This document shows, in pieces, positions 30,674 through 38,761 of a stretch of 64,000 nucleotides of DNA. The DNA comes from Clostridiaceae bacterium (GTDB lineage: Bacteria > Bacillota > Clostridia > Saccharofermentanales > Saccharofermentanaceae): NCBI GenBank assembly GCA_012728275.1, contig JAAYFK010000049.1, positions 1-64,000 on the forward strand. Direction: 5' to 3'. The position numbers and the translations under genes were made by a program. The notes beneath the pieces were generated by a model, which saw only the letters and a list, made by a program, of their open reading frames with translations, had not been told where the DNA came from and did not search any database. Each line of letters opens with the position of its first letter. Position 1 is the stretch's first letter.

Positions 30674-30904
30674 ATTATCTCCCAATAAACACTACATATA
30701 TAATTATGTTTTCTTAATGAAAAGTAAAGTAAAAAATACCAAATATTCCGAATATCAATACAAATTGATTTTGACGAAGCCATATTCTCACATTAAATGA
30801 TTAAAAGAAAGATAAACTTTGATTTTCGAGCAAAAAGTGATACCATAAATCTGTTTTTGATTATTATCAATAAGATACAATATTTCGTAATGGGAGGACA
30901 AATT

Positions 30905-32158
30905 ATGTCTATGCTTAAGGGAAACCTAATGTTTGGTCAGTCCGGCGGACCTACTTCAGTTATCAACGCTTCCGCTGCCGGAGTATTCATCGAAGCACTA
31001 CAACACAGCGACGTTATTGAGAATGTTTATGGTGCAGCTAATGGTATCGTAGGAATTCTTAATGAGAAGTTCTATGATATGAGCAAGGAAGATCCTAAGG
31101 AGCTTGAGCTTCTAAAGTACACTCCTTCATCTATGCTTGGATCATGCAGATATAAGTTGGCGAATGCTGATGTAGATGAGACAGACTATAAGAGAGTTCT
31201 TGAAGTATTTAAAAAGTACAATATACGTTATTTTTTCTACAATGGTGGAAACGATTCCATGGATACATGCAATAAGATATCCAAGTACATGCAGAATGCT
31301 GGTTATGATTGCAGAGTAATGGGTGTACCTAAGACAATCGATAACGATTTATTTGGTACAGATCACTGTCCTGGATTCTCTTCTGCTGCAAAGTACATCG
31401 CAACAACATGTATGGAAGTTTATCAGGATGCTCGTGTTTACGACACTGGTATGATTTGTGTTATCGAGATTATGGGTCGTCATGCTGGTTGGTTAACGGC
31501 TGCTTCTAGACTAGCTTGTGAGAAGGGTTGTGGACCTGACTTAATTTATCTTCCTGAAAGAGATTTTGATCTTGATAAGATGCTTGCAGACGTAAAGGAA
31601 GTCTACGCTAAGACTGGCAAAGTAATTATTGCAGTATCTGAGGGTGTACAGACTAAGGAAGGTAAGTTCATTCCTGAGTTAGTAGCTACTGATGATGTTG
31701 CTGTTGACTCCTTTGGTCATAAGCAGCTTGGTGGTACAGCTACAGTTCTAGCTGATTATCTCAAGAAGGAAATCGGATGCAAGGTTAGAGGAATCGAGTT
31801 GTCACTTATGCAGCGTTGTGCTTCACATTGTGCTTCACAGTCTGATATTGATGAGTCCTTCCTATCCGGTAGAACAGCTGTTATCAAGGCTATTGAGGGT
31901 ATGACAGATTATATGGTAGGCTTCGAGCGTGACATGTCATCTGGTAAGTACGAGTGCAAGATCAAGCTTCTTCCTCTTAGTGAAGTTGCTAACACAGAGA
32001 AGAAGGTTCCACTTGAGTGGATTAACGAAGCTGGAAACTTTGTAAACGAGAAGTTTGTAGAGTACGCTTTACCTTTGATTGCTGAAGAGTCTAAGCAACC
32101 TAAGGAAGATGGACTTCCACGTTTTGCCAAACTTAAGAAGGTTCTTGCTAGTAATTAA
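30905..32158 (+). CDS. 6-phosphofructokinase, PPi-dependent-type by motif; start at MSMLKGNLMFG
   Basis: GQSGGPTSVINAS, NGGNDSMDT, PKTIDND (Lys rather than the Gly of ATP-PFK); RBS ggagg before this start. Confidence 0.92.
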   Translation: MSMLKGNLMFGQSGGPTSVINASAAGVFIEALQHSDVIENVYGAANGIVGILNEKFYDMSKEDPKELELLKYTPSSMLGSCRYKLANADVDETDYKRVLEVFKKYNIRYFFYNGGNDSMDTCNKISKYMQNAGYDCRVMGVPKTIDNDLFGTDHCPGFSSAAKYIATTCMEVYQDARVYDTGMICVIEIMGRHAGWLTAASRLACEKGCGPDLIYLPERDFDLDKMLADVKEVYAKTGKVIIAVSEGVQTKEGKFIPELVATDDVAVDSFGHKQLGGTATVLADYLKKEIGCKVRGIELSLMQRCASHCASQSDIDESFLSGRTAVIKAIEGMTDYMVGFERDMSSGKYECKIKLLPLSEVANTEKKVPLEWINEAGNFVNEKFVEYALPLIAEESKQPKEDGLPRFAKLKKVLASN

Positions 32159-32183
32159 GAATCAAGCCATTGGGGTATTAAAC

Positions 32184-32212
32184 AAAGCGGTATCGCAAGA
32201 TACCGCTTTTTG
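32184..32212 (+). terminator. Rho-independent terminator downstream of pfk
   Basis: AAAGCGGTATC gcaa GATACCGCTTTTTG. Confidence 0.92.
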
Positions 32213-32255
32213 TTATCTAGAATTCTACTAAATGAAATAACTTACTAGATACTAA

Positions 32256-32816
32256 TCAAGAGTTTGCCCAAATTTGACAATAGCACTGTGTTCTTGAAGC
32301 AAACGGCTTTTTCTTAAGTAGTTCCTTGACTTCTTCCTTGCTAAACCAATGTGCTGATATTTCTTCCTCTGTAGATGTACTTGGTTTAAACTCGCCATCA
32401 GCCTTTCCGATTACGCAAAGACTTTTCTCATTTGATACTCCAACCGAGCTATAGCTCTCTGGCCATACGGTCTCAATTTCACAAAGATTTAGACCCGTCT
32501 CTTCAAAAAGTTCGCGTCTAGCAGCTTCTAGAGCAGTCTCGTCTTTATCGATTAGTCCTGCTGGGAAATTATACACGCTCTCCCCCACTGCCATACGATA
32601 CTCATAGTTAAGTAATATCTTGCTTTTATCCTTGTTATGCATAACTAGTACCACAGCATCGGTCTTGGAAGATCTGAGATCCTCATGAGAAGAAATATTG
32701 TTTCTTCTGCTAAGCATTTCGTACACTTTTGTTTTGTTATCGGATGTAACATATACTAAGTCATATCTAGTTACAAAACGTCCTGGTAGGACCTTTTTAA
32801 TCTCAACTAGTCGCAT
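32256..32816 (-). CDS. NUDIX hydrolase (ADP-ribose pyrophosphatase-like)
   Basis: NUDIX box GLIDKDETALEAARRELFEETGL. Confidence 0.93.
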   Translation of the reverse strand: MRLVEIKKVLPGRFVTRYDLVYVTSDNKTKVYEMLSRRNNISSHEDLRSSKTDAVVLVMHNKDKSKILLNYEYRMAVGESVYNFPAGLIDKDETALEAARRELFEETGLNLCEIETVWPESYSSVGVSNEKSLCVIGKADGEFKPSTSTEEEISAHWFSKEEVKELLKKKPFASRTQCYCQIWANS

Positions 32817-33517
32817 TAGAATCTCTTCCCCTTCTTCTTCTTTTCTTCCTTCTTATTTGTCTTAGAGTCTCTCTCTCGTACATATTTATCATGGGTCTTC
32901 TTATATCCCATTCTCTTTTCGAAAACTTCCTTGTCCGCAACTGAGTATCCGAAGAAACCAAGCTTATCTCCCAACAAGAAATACTCACCATGACTATAAG
33001 TAACTAAGTTTGCCTTGTCCAAACACAATTTGCCTTCTTCATCTAGTAAATACTTATCACATGTAATTGCAACTATCTCTGCAACAAACATATCATGTGA
33101 GCCGAACTCAGTAACGCTTATTACTTTACAAGATAAAGAAACAGGTGCTTGTTCAATTGCATAGGCATACTCAAGACCCTTTGCTTTGACAGCAGTAAGA
33201 CCACACTTATCAAACTTATCCATATCAGCGCCTGACTTAACACCACATAAATCACAATTCTTCGCTAGTGACTTTCCAACGAGATTAACTACGAACTCTC
33301 TCGTATCAGAGATGAGTTTGTGTGAATGCCTAGACTTACGCACAGAAATTGAGAGCATAGGAGGTTCGGAATTAACCGTACCTGCCCAAGCAATTGTGCA
33401 TATATTGGGCCTCTCTAGATCACTCTCAGGATTCTTACCAGCTGAAGAAACCATAACAACTGGGACCGGATTCAAAAGCGTGGATAACCCCAGCTCTGTT
33501 TTTTCATGTTTTGACAT
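32816..33517 (-). CDS. Flavin reductase/flavoredoxin-like protein with Lys-rich C-terminal tail
   Basis: PVPVVMVSSAG..ERPNICTIAWAGTVNSEPPMLSISVR..S.KLI..T.EFVVNLV; tail KTNKKEEKKKKGKRF. Confidence 0.85.
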   Translation of the reverse strand: MSKHEKTELGLSTLLNPVPVVMVSSAGKNPESDLERPNICTIAWAGTVNSEPPMLSISVRKSRHSHKLISDTREFVVNLVGKSLAKNCDLCGVKSGADMDKFDKCGLTAVKAKGLEYAYAIEQAPVSLSCKVISVTEFGSHDMFVAEIVAITCDKYLLDEEGKLCLDKANLVTYSHGEYFLLGDKLGFFGYSVADKEVFEKRMGYKKTHDKYVRERDSKTNKKEEKKKKGKRF

Positions 33518-33529
33518 ATAATACCTCCA

Positions 33530-34612
33530 TTACAAAATAGTCATTGGAAATGCCTCTAATTGAAGCAGAAAGTCCTTGAAATCAACTCCACCAGAAAATC
33601 CAACTAACTTACCATCTTTACCAATTACTCTGTGACACGGAATAATAACAGGAATAGGGTTCTCCGAGCAAGCTGAACCCACTGCTCTAGTAAGTTTTTT
33701 TGCTATGTTCCGATCGCCATTCATAATTGAAAGAGCGATATCCTCATAACTTCTCGTTGCGCCATATGGAATGCTCTTAATTTCATTCCAAACCAACCTT
33801 TGAAACTCAGTGCTTTTACTAATGTCAACCTTGACATCGAATCGCTCGATATGCTTTGAAAAATACTCTCTAAGTTGAGTATATGCAACACCTAATTCTT
33901 TAGGAAGATTGTCAATCTCACTCTGATGATCTATTCCATATACTTCACTTCCTCTAGGGAAAAAGCATCCACTTTCATCAAGAAGCTCTTTATAGTCAGC
34001 GATTGCCCTCGTGTACTCATCCTCAACCTTATCACCATAGTGATAGAAGGTTGTCTTCGTAACAAACTCCTGACTGCCATATACGGCAAGGATTCCCCTT
34101 TGAAATGGAACAAAACATACATTTCTTCCAAGATAATTCGGAGACAAAAGAGAAAACAACCCGGCATCGACAAACCTATCATTCTCTTTTACTTCATCCT
34201 TAAGTATTGCCTCTTGCGAAAAGTTCGCACTAACTAAAAGTGGTTCCCAGAAAATATTCTTTGGCGTCAGCAAAGTTGAAACCTTATGAAGTCCAACATC
34301 GATGAAACAGTAATGTAGAACTTCATCCATAATCCGAGTAAGAAGATCAGTGTCATTAACAATTTCATTAACTAGGATGTATTCGAAGCTAGCAGAATAG
34401 TTGTGACGATCTCTTACAAAAAGTTTGACCAAAGCTATCGGTTTCTCTGAGCTTCTTACTAACAGAACTCTTTCGTGTTTACTAGCAATAAACGCTCTAA
34501 TATCACTTTCAACTTCAGATATTGATCCGCACATCAAACCCTCACGACGAACAACATGAGCATCGCCAATTCGAATCAACCTAATATCAATTGAAAGAGA
34601 ATCACTACTCAT
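33530..34612 (-). CDS. Fusion: N-terminal GNAT-like region plus C-terminal methylated-DNA--protein-cysteine methyltransferase (MGMT/Ogt)
   Basis: C-terminal FQRLVWNEIKSIPYGATRSYEDIA..NPIPVIIPCHRVIGKDGKLVGFSGG with PCHR active site; about 270 aa N-terminal extension. Confidence 0.85.
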   Translation of the reverse strand: MSSDSLSIDIRLIRIGDAHVVRREGLMCGSISEVESDIRAFIASKHERVLLVRSSEKPIALVKLFVRDRHNYSASFEYILVNEIVNDTDLLTRIMDEVLHYCFIDVGLHKVSTLLTPKNIFWEPLLVSANFSQEAILKDEVKENDRFVDAGLFSLLSPNYLGRNVCFVPFQRGILAVYGSQEFVTKTTFYHYGDKVEDEYTRAIADYKELLDESGCFFPRGSEVYGIDHQSEIDNLPKELGVAYTQLREYFSKHIERFDVKVDISKSTEFQRLVWNEIKSIPYGATRSYEDIALSIMNGDRNIAKKLTRAVGSACSENPIPVIIPCHRVIGKDGKLVGFSGGVDFKDFLLQLEAFPMTIL

Positions 34613-34615
34613 ACT

Positions 34616-36043
34616 TCACCCTTCAAGTGTAAGACACTCACTCAAATCAAATGTAGTATCATTCACTCCATATACTGAACTATATGCTGATGAACTATAC
34701 TCCGAGATATAACTGCTAACACTATTATACATTTCATTTTGCATTACATTAGGAGAATAAATTGCATCTTGCATTTGAAATTCAATATAAGAGACAACCG
34801 AACCAAAAACGGAATCAGATTCCAAGAGACTCCATACATCTGGATCCTTGATAAATGGGAAAAAACCTACCCTGTGTTCTAATCTATATATCAATTGCAA
34901 AGCATCACTATCGTAAGAAACAAAAGCTGCAAAATTCGCTGCTAAATCCGCACAATCACTTGAAGTCGATAAACAAATCGGATATATCGTCAAGTAAGGC
35001 GGACTTAAAGTCTCGCTCTCGGCTGAGGGAATCTGCAAGAAATATAATGTCGACGGATAGTATTCGCTCCAAGTATATAGGTTAGTTGTAGAATCTATCC
35101 ACAAAGCGGCGTCCCTTGAGAATACCGGATCATAGTTCTCTGCCCCACCATAAATCGTATAACCATTTTCATAGATCGAATCTATATATGAAATAATACT
35201 ATCTGCGACCGTTTGAGCACTATTAGGATCCAAAGCATACTCATCCCTTAACATGAAAGATGAACTGCTTAAACTGAATGCTTGACCCAAATAAGGAATC
35301 ATTTCCTCACAATATGCTATAGGTATAGTAGAATCATTACTTAGAATCTCTTGCTCAGATTGAATCTGACCCAAGTACTCTAGTAAATCAGTATATGAGC
35401 ATGAATACTGCATAACTCCAGAAGCAGGCGCAAAGTCATTATTTCCCATAATAAGCATCGTGCTTGAATAATGAGGAACTCCATAAAGATTGCTATCTCT
35501 CATGCACTCAAAAAGAGCATCAGTGTATATGTTACTACCACTTAGTAAAATAGAATCAGCCAAATAATCTTCCATCGGTTGACAATATCCGCTATTGATT
35601 AAGGCATTATAATCATTGGTTAAAAAAATATCTGGAGTACTTCCAGAAGCTATCCATTGACTTACATTATCAAGGCTCACACCAACATCCGGTGTTTGAA
35701 CCGAAGTAATTGTAAATGGTAAATCAATTGAAGAAAGGTATGATAAACTAACGCTCATTCCGCTATCCGTATCGCTAAGCAAACCATTAGTCTTGCAATA
35801 ATACAATTGAGCTAAATACTCAATTGTTGAGGAAGTATACGGAAGAGCAACTGATAGTTCTTGAAGCTCACCGGTTACAGTATCGGTTGATAATGAACTA
35901 CTTATAGGATTAGTTGTCGAAGTTGTAGGATTATCAAAAGAAGGAAAAGCCTCTTCCTTGCCTGAGCACGAAGATAACACAAAAACAATCGAAATCACTA
36001 GGATAATCGAAATACATTTAAGATAAGTTCTTCTCTCCCCCAT
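34616..36043 (-). CDS. Lipoprotein, probable extracellular solute-binding protein
   Basis: Signal peptide and lipobox VFVLSSCSG; Ser/Thr-rich linker; solute-binding-like length and pattern. Confidence 0.7.
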   Translation of the reverse strand: MGERRTYLKCISIILVISIVFVLSSCSGKEEAFPSFDNPTTSTTNPISSSLSTDTVTGELQELSVALPYTSSTIEYLAQLYYCKTNGLLSDTDSGMSVSLSYLSSIDLPFTITSVQTPDVGVSLDNVSQWIASGSTPDIFLTNDYNALINSGYCQPMEDYLADSILLSGSNIYTDALFECMRDSNLYGVPHYSSTMLIMGNNDFAPASGVMQYSCSYTDLLEYLGQIQSEQEILSNDSTIPIAYCEEMIPYLGQAFSLSSSSFMLRDEYALDPNSAQTVADSIISYIDSIYENGYTIYGGAENYDPVFSRDAALWIDSTTNLYTWSEYYPSTLYFLQIPSAESETLSPPYLTIYPICLSTSSDCADLAANFAAFVSYDSDALQLIYRLEHRVGFFPFIKDPDVWSLLESDSVFGSVVSYIEFQMQDAIYSPNVMQNEMYNSVSSYISEYSSSAYSSVYGVNDTTFDLSECLTLEG

Positions 36044-36080
36044 TGTTTACCTCCAACACTAGAATTATAACATTAATTAC

Positions 36081-36109
36081 TTGACATCAATCTGTGATAT
36101 TAGTATATT
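36081..36109 (+). promoter_or_regulatory. Promoter for tRNA-Thr
   Basis: TTGACA-17 nt-TATATT, 18 nt upstream of the tRNA. Confidence 0.75.
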
Positions 36110-36127
36110 TTTATAGTTATAAAAAAT

Positions 36128-36202
36128 GCCAATGTGGCTCAGGGGTAGAGCAATTCACTCGTAATGAATAGGTCGTGGGTTCGATTCCCACCATTGGCTC
36201 CA
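36128..36202 (+). tRNA. tRNA-Thr (CGT), CCA encoded
   Basis: gccaatgtggctcaggggtagagcaattcactCGTaatgaataggtcgtgggttcgattcccaccattggctcca. Confidence 0.95.
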
Positions 36203-36609
36203 TATTTTCTTACTAATTTAATCAGTCGAGAGATTGGTTATTTTCTTTGGATAAAAGAGAAAAACTTCGCGATATGTATAGTTAATTGCATCCTTTATGA
36301 ATCTAACTCGCAACCAGATAACATTCAGTCAATTCATAACCTTTTCTAATTGCGCAAAGACCTGTTTTTAAGACAAGTTAAGATTATATTCTCACAAATG
36401 GGTTGGTCATGGTTTTACATCGCTTATAAATAAATGCAAAACAATCACCTTATAATATTAAAGTATTATTCCCAGAAAATACTATGAATGTAACTTAGCA
36501 TCCACTCATATAAAAAAGCTACTTTTGATACTAAATACTAAATAGCTGTTAGTTCTTCTCTCATAGTGAGAAACGCTAACTATAGATAAATCAAAAATAT
36601 CTATTTTAC

Positions 36610-37881
36610 TTAAAACTCCCAAGAATTCAGATATTTATATTGCTTATCCGTAAGTTTATCTATATTTACGCCCTTGGCCTCAAGAAGAATTGAGGCTACT
36701 CTGTCATCGATTTCTTCAGGGGTATTGTATACCCTCTTGGATAGTTCCTTACCGTGTTTAGCAATGTACCTAGCCGACTGAGCTTGAAGCGCAAAACTCA
36801 TATCCATTATCTCGACAGGATGTCCATCACCAGATGCAAGATTCACAAGTCTACCCTCTGCAATAACAGATATTGTTCTTCCATTCTTTAGAGTGTATCC
36901 AATGATACTCTCTCTTAACTTCGCTTGACTAACACAAATCTCAGACAGTTCATGAACGTTAACTTCGCAATCGAAATGACCAGCGTTACAAAGGACGGCT
37001 CCATCCTTCATCTTAACAAAATGCCTCGATGTAATAACGTCTTCACATCCTGTTACAGTCACGAAAAAGTCACCTATGCTGGCTGCATCATCCATGCTCA
37101 TAACTTGATAGCCTTCCATTATAGCTTCACAAGCCTTAACGCTATCAATCTCAGTAACAACTACTTTTGCACCTAATCCTTTTGCGCGCAAAGCAACTCC
37201 CCTTCCGCACATTCCAAAACCTGCAATAACTACCGTCTTACCTGCTACAACCAAGTTCGTGGTAGCCATAATGGCCGTCCATACTGACTGACCAGTACCA
37301 AAACGATTGTCGAAAAGATGCTTGCAACGTGCGTCGTTAACCGCAACTACTGGATAAGATAAGGTTCCTTCCTTCTCAAGAATTTCCAATCTTCTAACAC
37401 CCGTAGTTGTTTCCTCACAACCTCCCAATAACTTGACAGTTAGGTTTTTCAAGTCAGAATGAAGTAACATTGCAAAGTCACCACCATCATCAATAACAAT
37501 GTCAGGCTCGAAAGCTAATGCCATCTTTAAATGTCTTATGTAATTGTCTTCACTATCACCATGAATCGTATATACGTGCATTCCGCAACTTGCAAGAGCA
37601 GCCGCCACATCATCTTGAGTGGACAAAGGATTACACCCAGTTAATGCAACTTCAGCACCGCCACGAGATAAAGCTCTTGCAAGACAAGCTGTCTTAGCCT
37701 CAACATGAACAGAAATAGCGATCTTTAAACCTTTGAATGGTTGTTCTTCAATCAATTCCTTCTCTATAGCACGAAGAACGGGCATATTCTTGTAAGCCCA
37801 ATCAATTTTAAATTGTCCACTTGGTGCTAATGTAATGTCTTTAATTTCAAATTGTGGAATAGATTGAGGTAATGAGCTCAT
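36610..37881 (-). CDS. ahcY: Adenosylhomocysteinase
   Basis: EAKTACLARALSRGGAEVALTGCNPLSTQDDVAAAL, GFGMCGRGVALRAKGLGAKVVVTE, NAGHFDCEV. Confidence 0.95.
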   Translation of the reverse strand: MSSLPQSIPQFEIKDITLAPSGQFKIDWAYKNMPVLRAIEKELIEEQPFKGLKIAISVHVEAKTACLARALSRGGAEVALTGCNPLSTQDDVAAALASCGMHVYTIHGDSEDNYIRHLKMALAFEPDIVIDDGGDFAMLLHSDLKNLTVKLLGGCEETTTGVRRLEILEKEGTLSYPVVAVNDARCKHLFDNRFGTGQSVWTAIMATTNLVVAGKTVVIAGFGMCGRGVALRAKGLGAKVVVTEIDSVKACEAIMEGYQVMSMDDAASIGDFFVTVTGCEDVITSRHFVKMKDGAVLCNAGHFDCEVNVHELSEICVSQAKLRESIIGYTLKNGRTISVIAEGRLVNLASGDGHPVEIMDMSFALQAQSARYIAKHGKELSKRVYNTPEEIDDRVASILLEAKGVNIDKLTDKQYKYLNSWEF

Positions 37882-37900
37882 GTATTCTCCTATCTTTGCG

Positions 37901-38761
37901 TTAAATTCTCTCTATAAACTTCTTAACTAAAGCACAACTGTTCGAGGAAGCCTTGGATGCATTCTCTAGAACTTCGTTATGAGAAATTGGGTTTAAGGAA
38001 ATTCCAGCGGCAAGATTTGTTATACAAGAAACAGCCGCTACCTTCATACCACAATGTGAAGCTACAATAGCCTCTGGGACAGTAGACATGCCCACTGCAC
38101 CAACACCTAATTGCTTAAGAGCATATATTTCCGCAGGCGTCTCATATTGTGGACCCTTACTATAAGAATATACTCCGTTATGCACCCTTATACTTAACTC
38201 TTGCGCACATTCATGTAGAAGCTTAACATAATCCTTATCATAAACATTTGTCTGATCAGGAAATCTTGGACCGAATTTACTTAAATTTTCCCCTCTTAAA
38301 GGTGAATCACAATTGAACGAGAGATGGTCAGAAATGACCATCAAATCAGCTGGTTCCATATCTTTAAGCAAACCACCAGCTGCATTAGTAAGGAACAAAC
38401 TGGATACTCCAAGACTAGCCAGTACTCTTACATAGAAAGTACATGCCTTGTAATCATTTCCCTCATAGTAGTGAAATCTACCAGACATTAGAAATACATC
38501 TTTGCCAGACAGCTTTCCTAGTATTAATCTTCCCTCATGACCTGGAACCGTAACTTGCGGAAAGCCAGGAATATCAGAATAAGGTATCGAAGTAACTACT
38601 TCGCACATAGAAGCTAAAGGAGCTAGCCCCGAACCCAGAACAATACAAATTGATGGAATAATGCTCGCAAAATTAGAACATACATTAGATATGTACTTTG
38701 CTGCTAGTTCTATTCTGTCGAGATAATCATTTTCAATCATAGTCTTATTGATTCTTTCCAC
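37901..38761 (-). CDS. Purine nucleoside phosphorylase
   Basis: VLGSGLAPLA, FPQVTVPGHEGRLILG, GRFHYYEGND, LTNAAGGL, GPQYETPAEI. Confidence 0.93.
   Translation of the reverse strand: MERINKTMIENDYLDRIELAAKYISNVCSNFASIIPSICIVLGSGLAPLASMCEVVTSIPYSDIPGFPQVTVPGHEGRLILGKLSGKDVFLMSGRFHYYEGNDYKACTFYVRVLASLGVSSLFLTNAAGGLLKDMEPADLMVISDHLSFNCDSPLRGENLSKFGPRFPDQTNVYDKDYVKLLHECAQELSIRVHNGVYSYSKGPQYETPAEIYALKQLGVGAVGMSTVPEAIVASHCGMKVAAVSCITNLAAGISLNPISHNEVLENASKASSNSCALVKKFIERI

Noticed and set aside
32816-33517. Lys-rich C-terminal tail of the flavoredoxin-like protein as a novel domain
   Set aside because: Short low-complexity basic tail; could be an ordinary extension and gives no functional hint.
36164-36349. 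61 aa ORF starting inside tRNA-Thr
   Set aside because: Begins within the tRNA, no RBS, low-complexity translation.
36515-36545. Short direct repeat TACTAAATACTAAATA
   Set aside because: Only two 7 nt units in AT-rich sequence; expected by chance.
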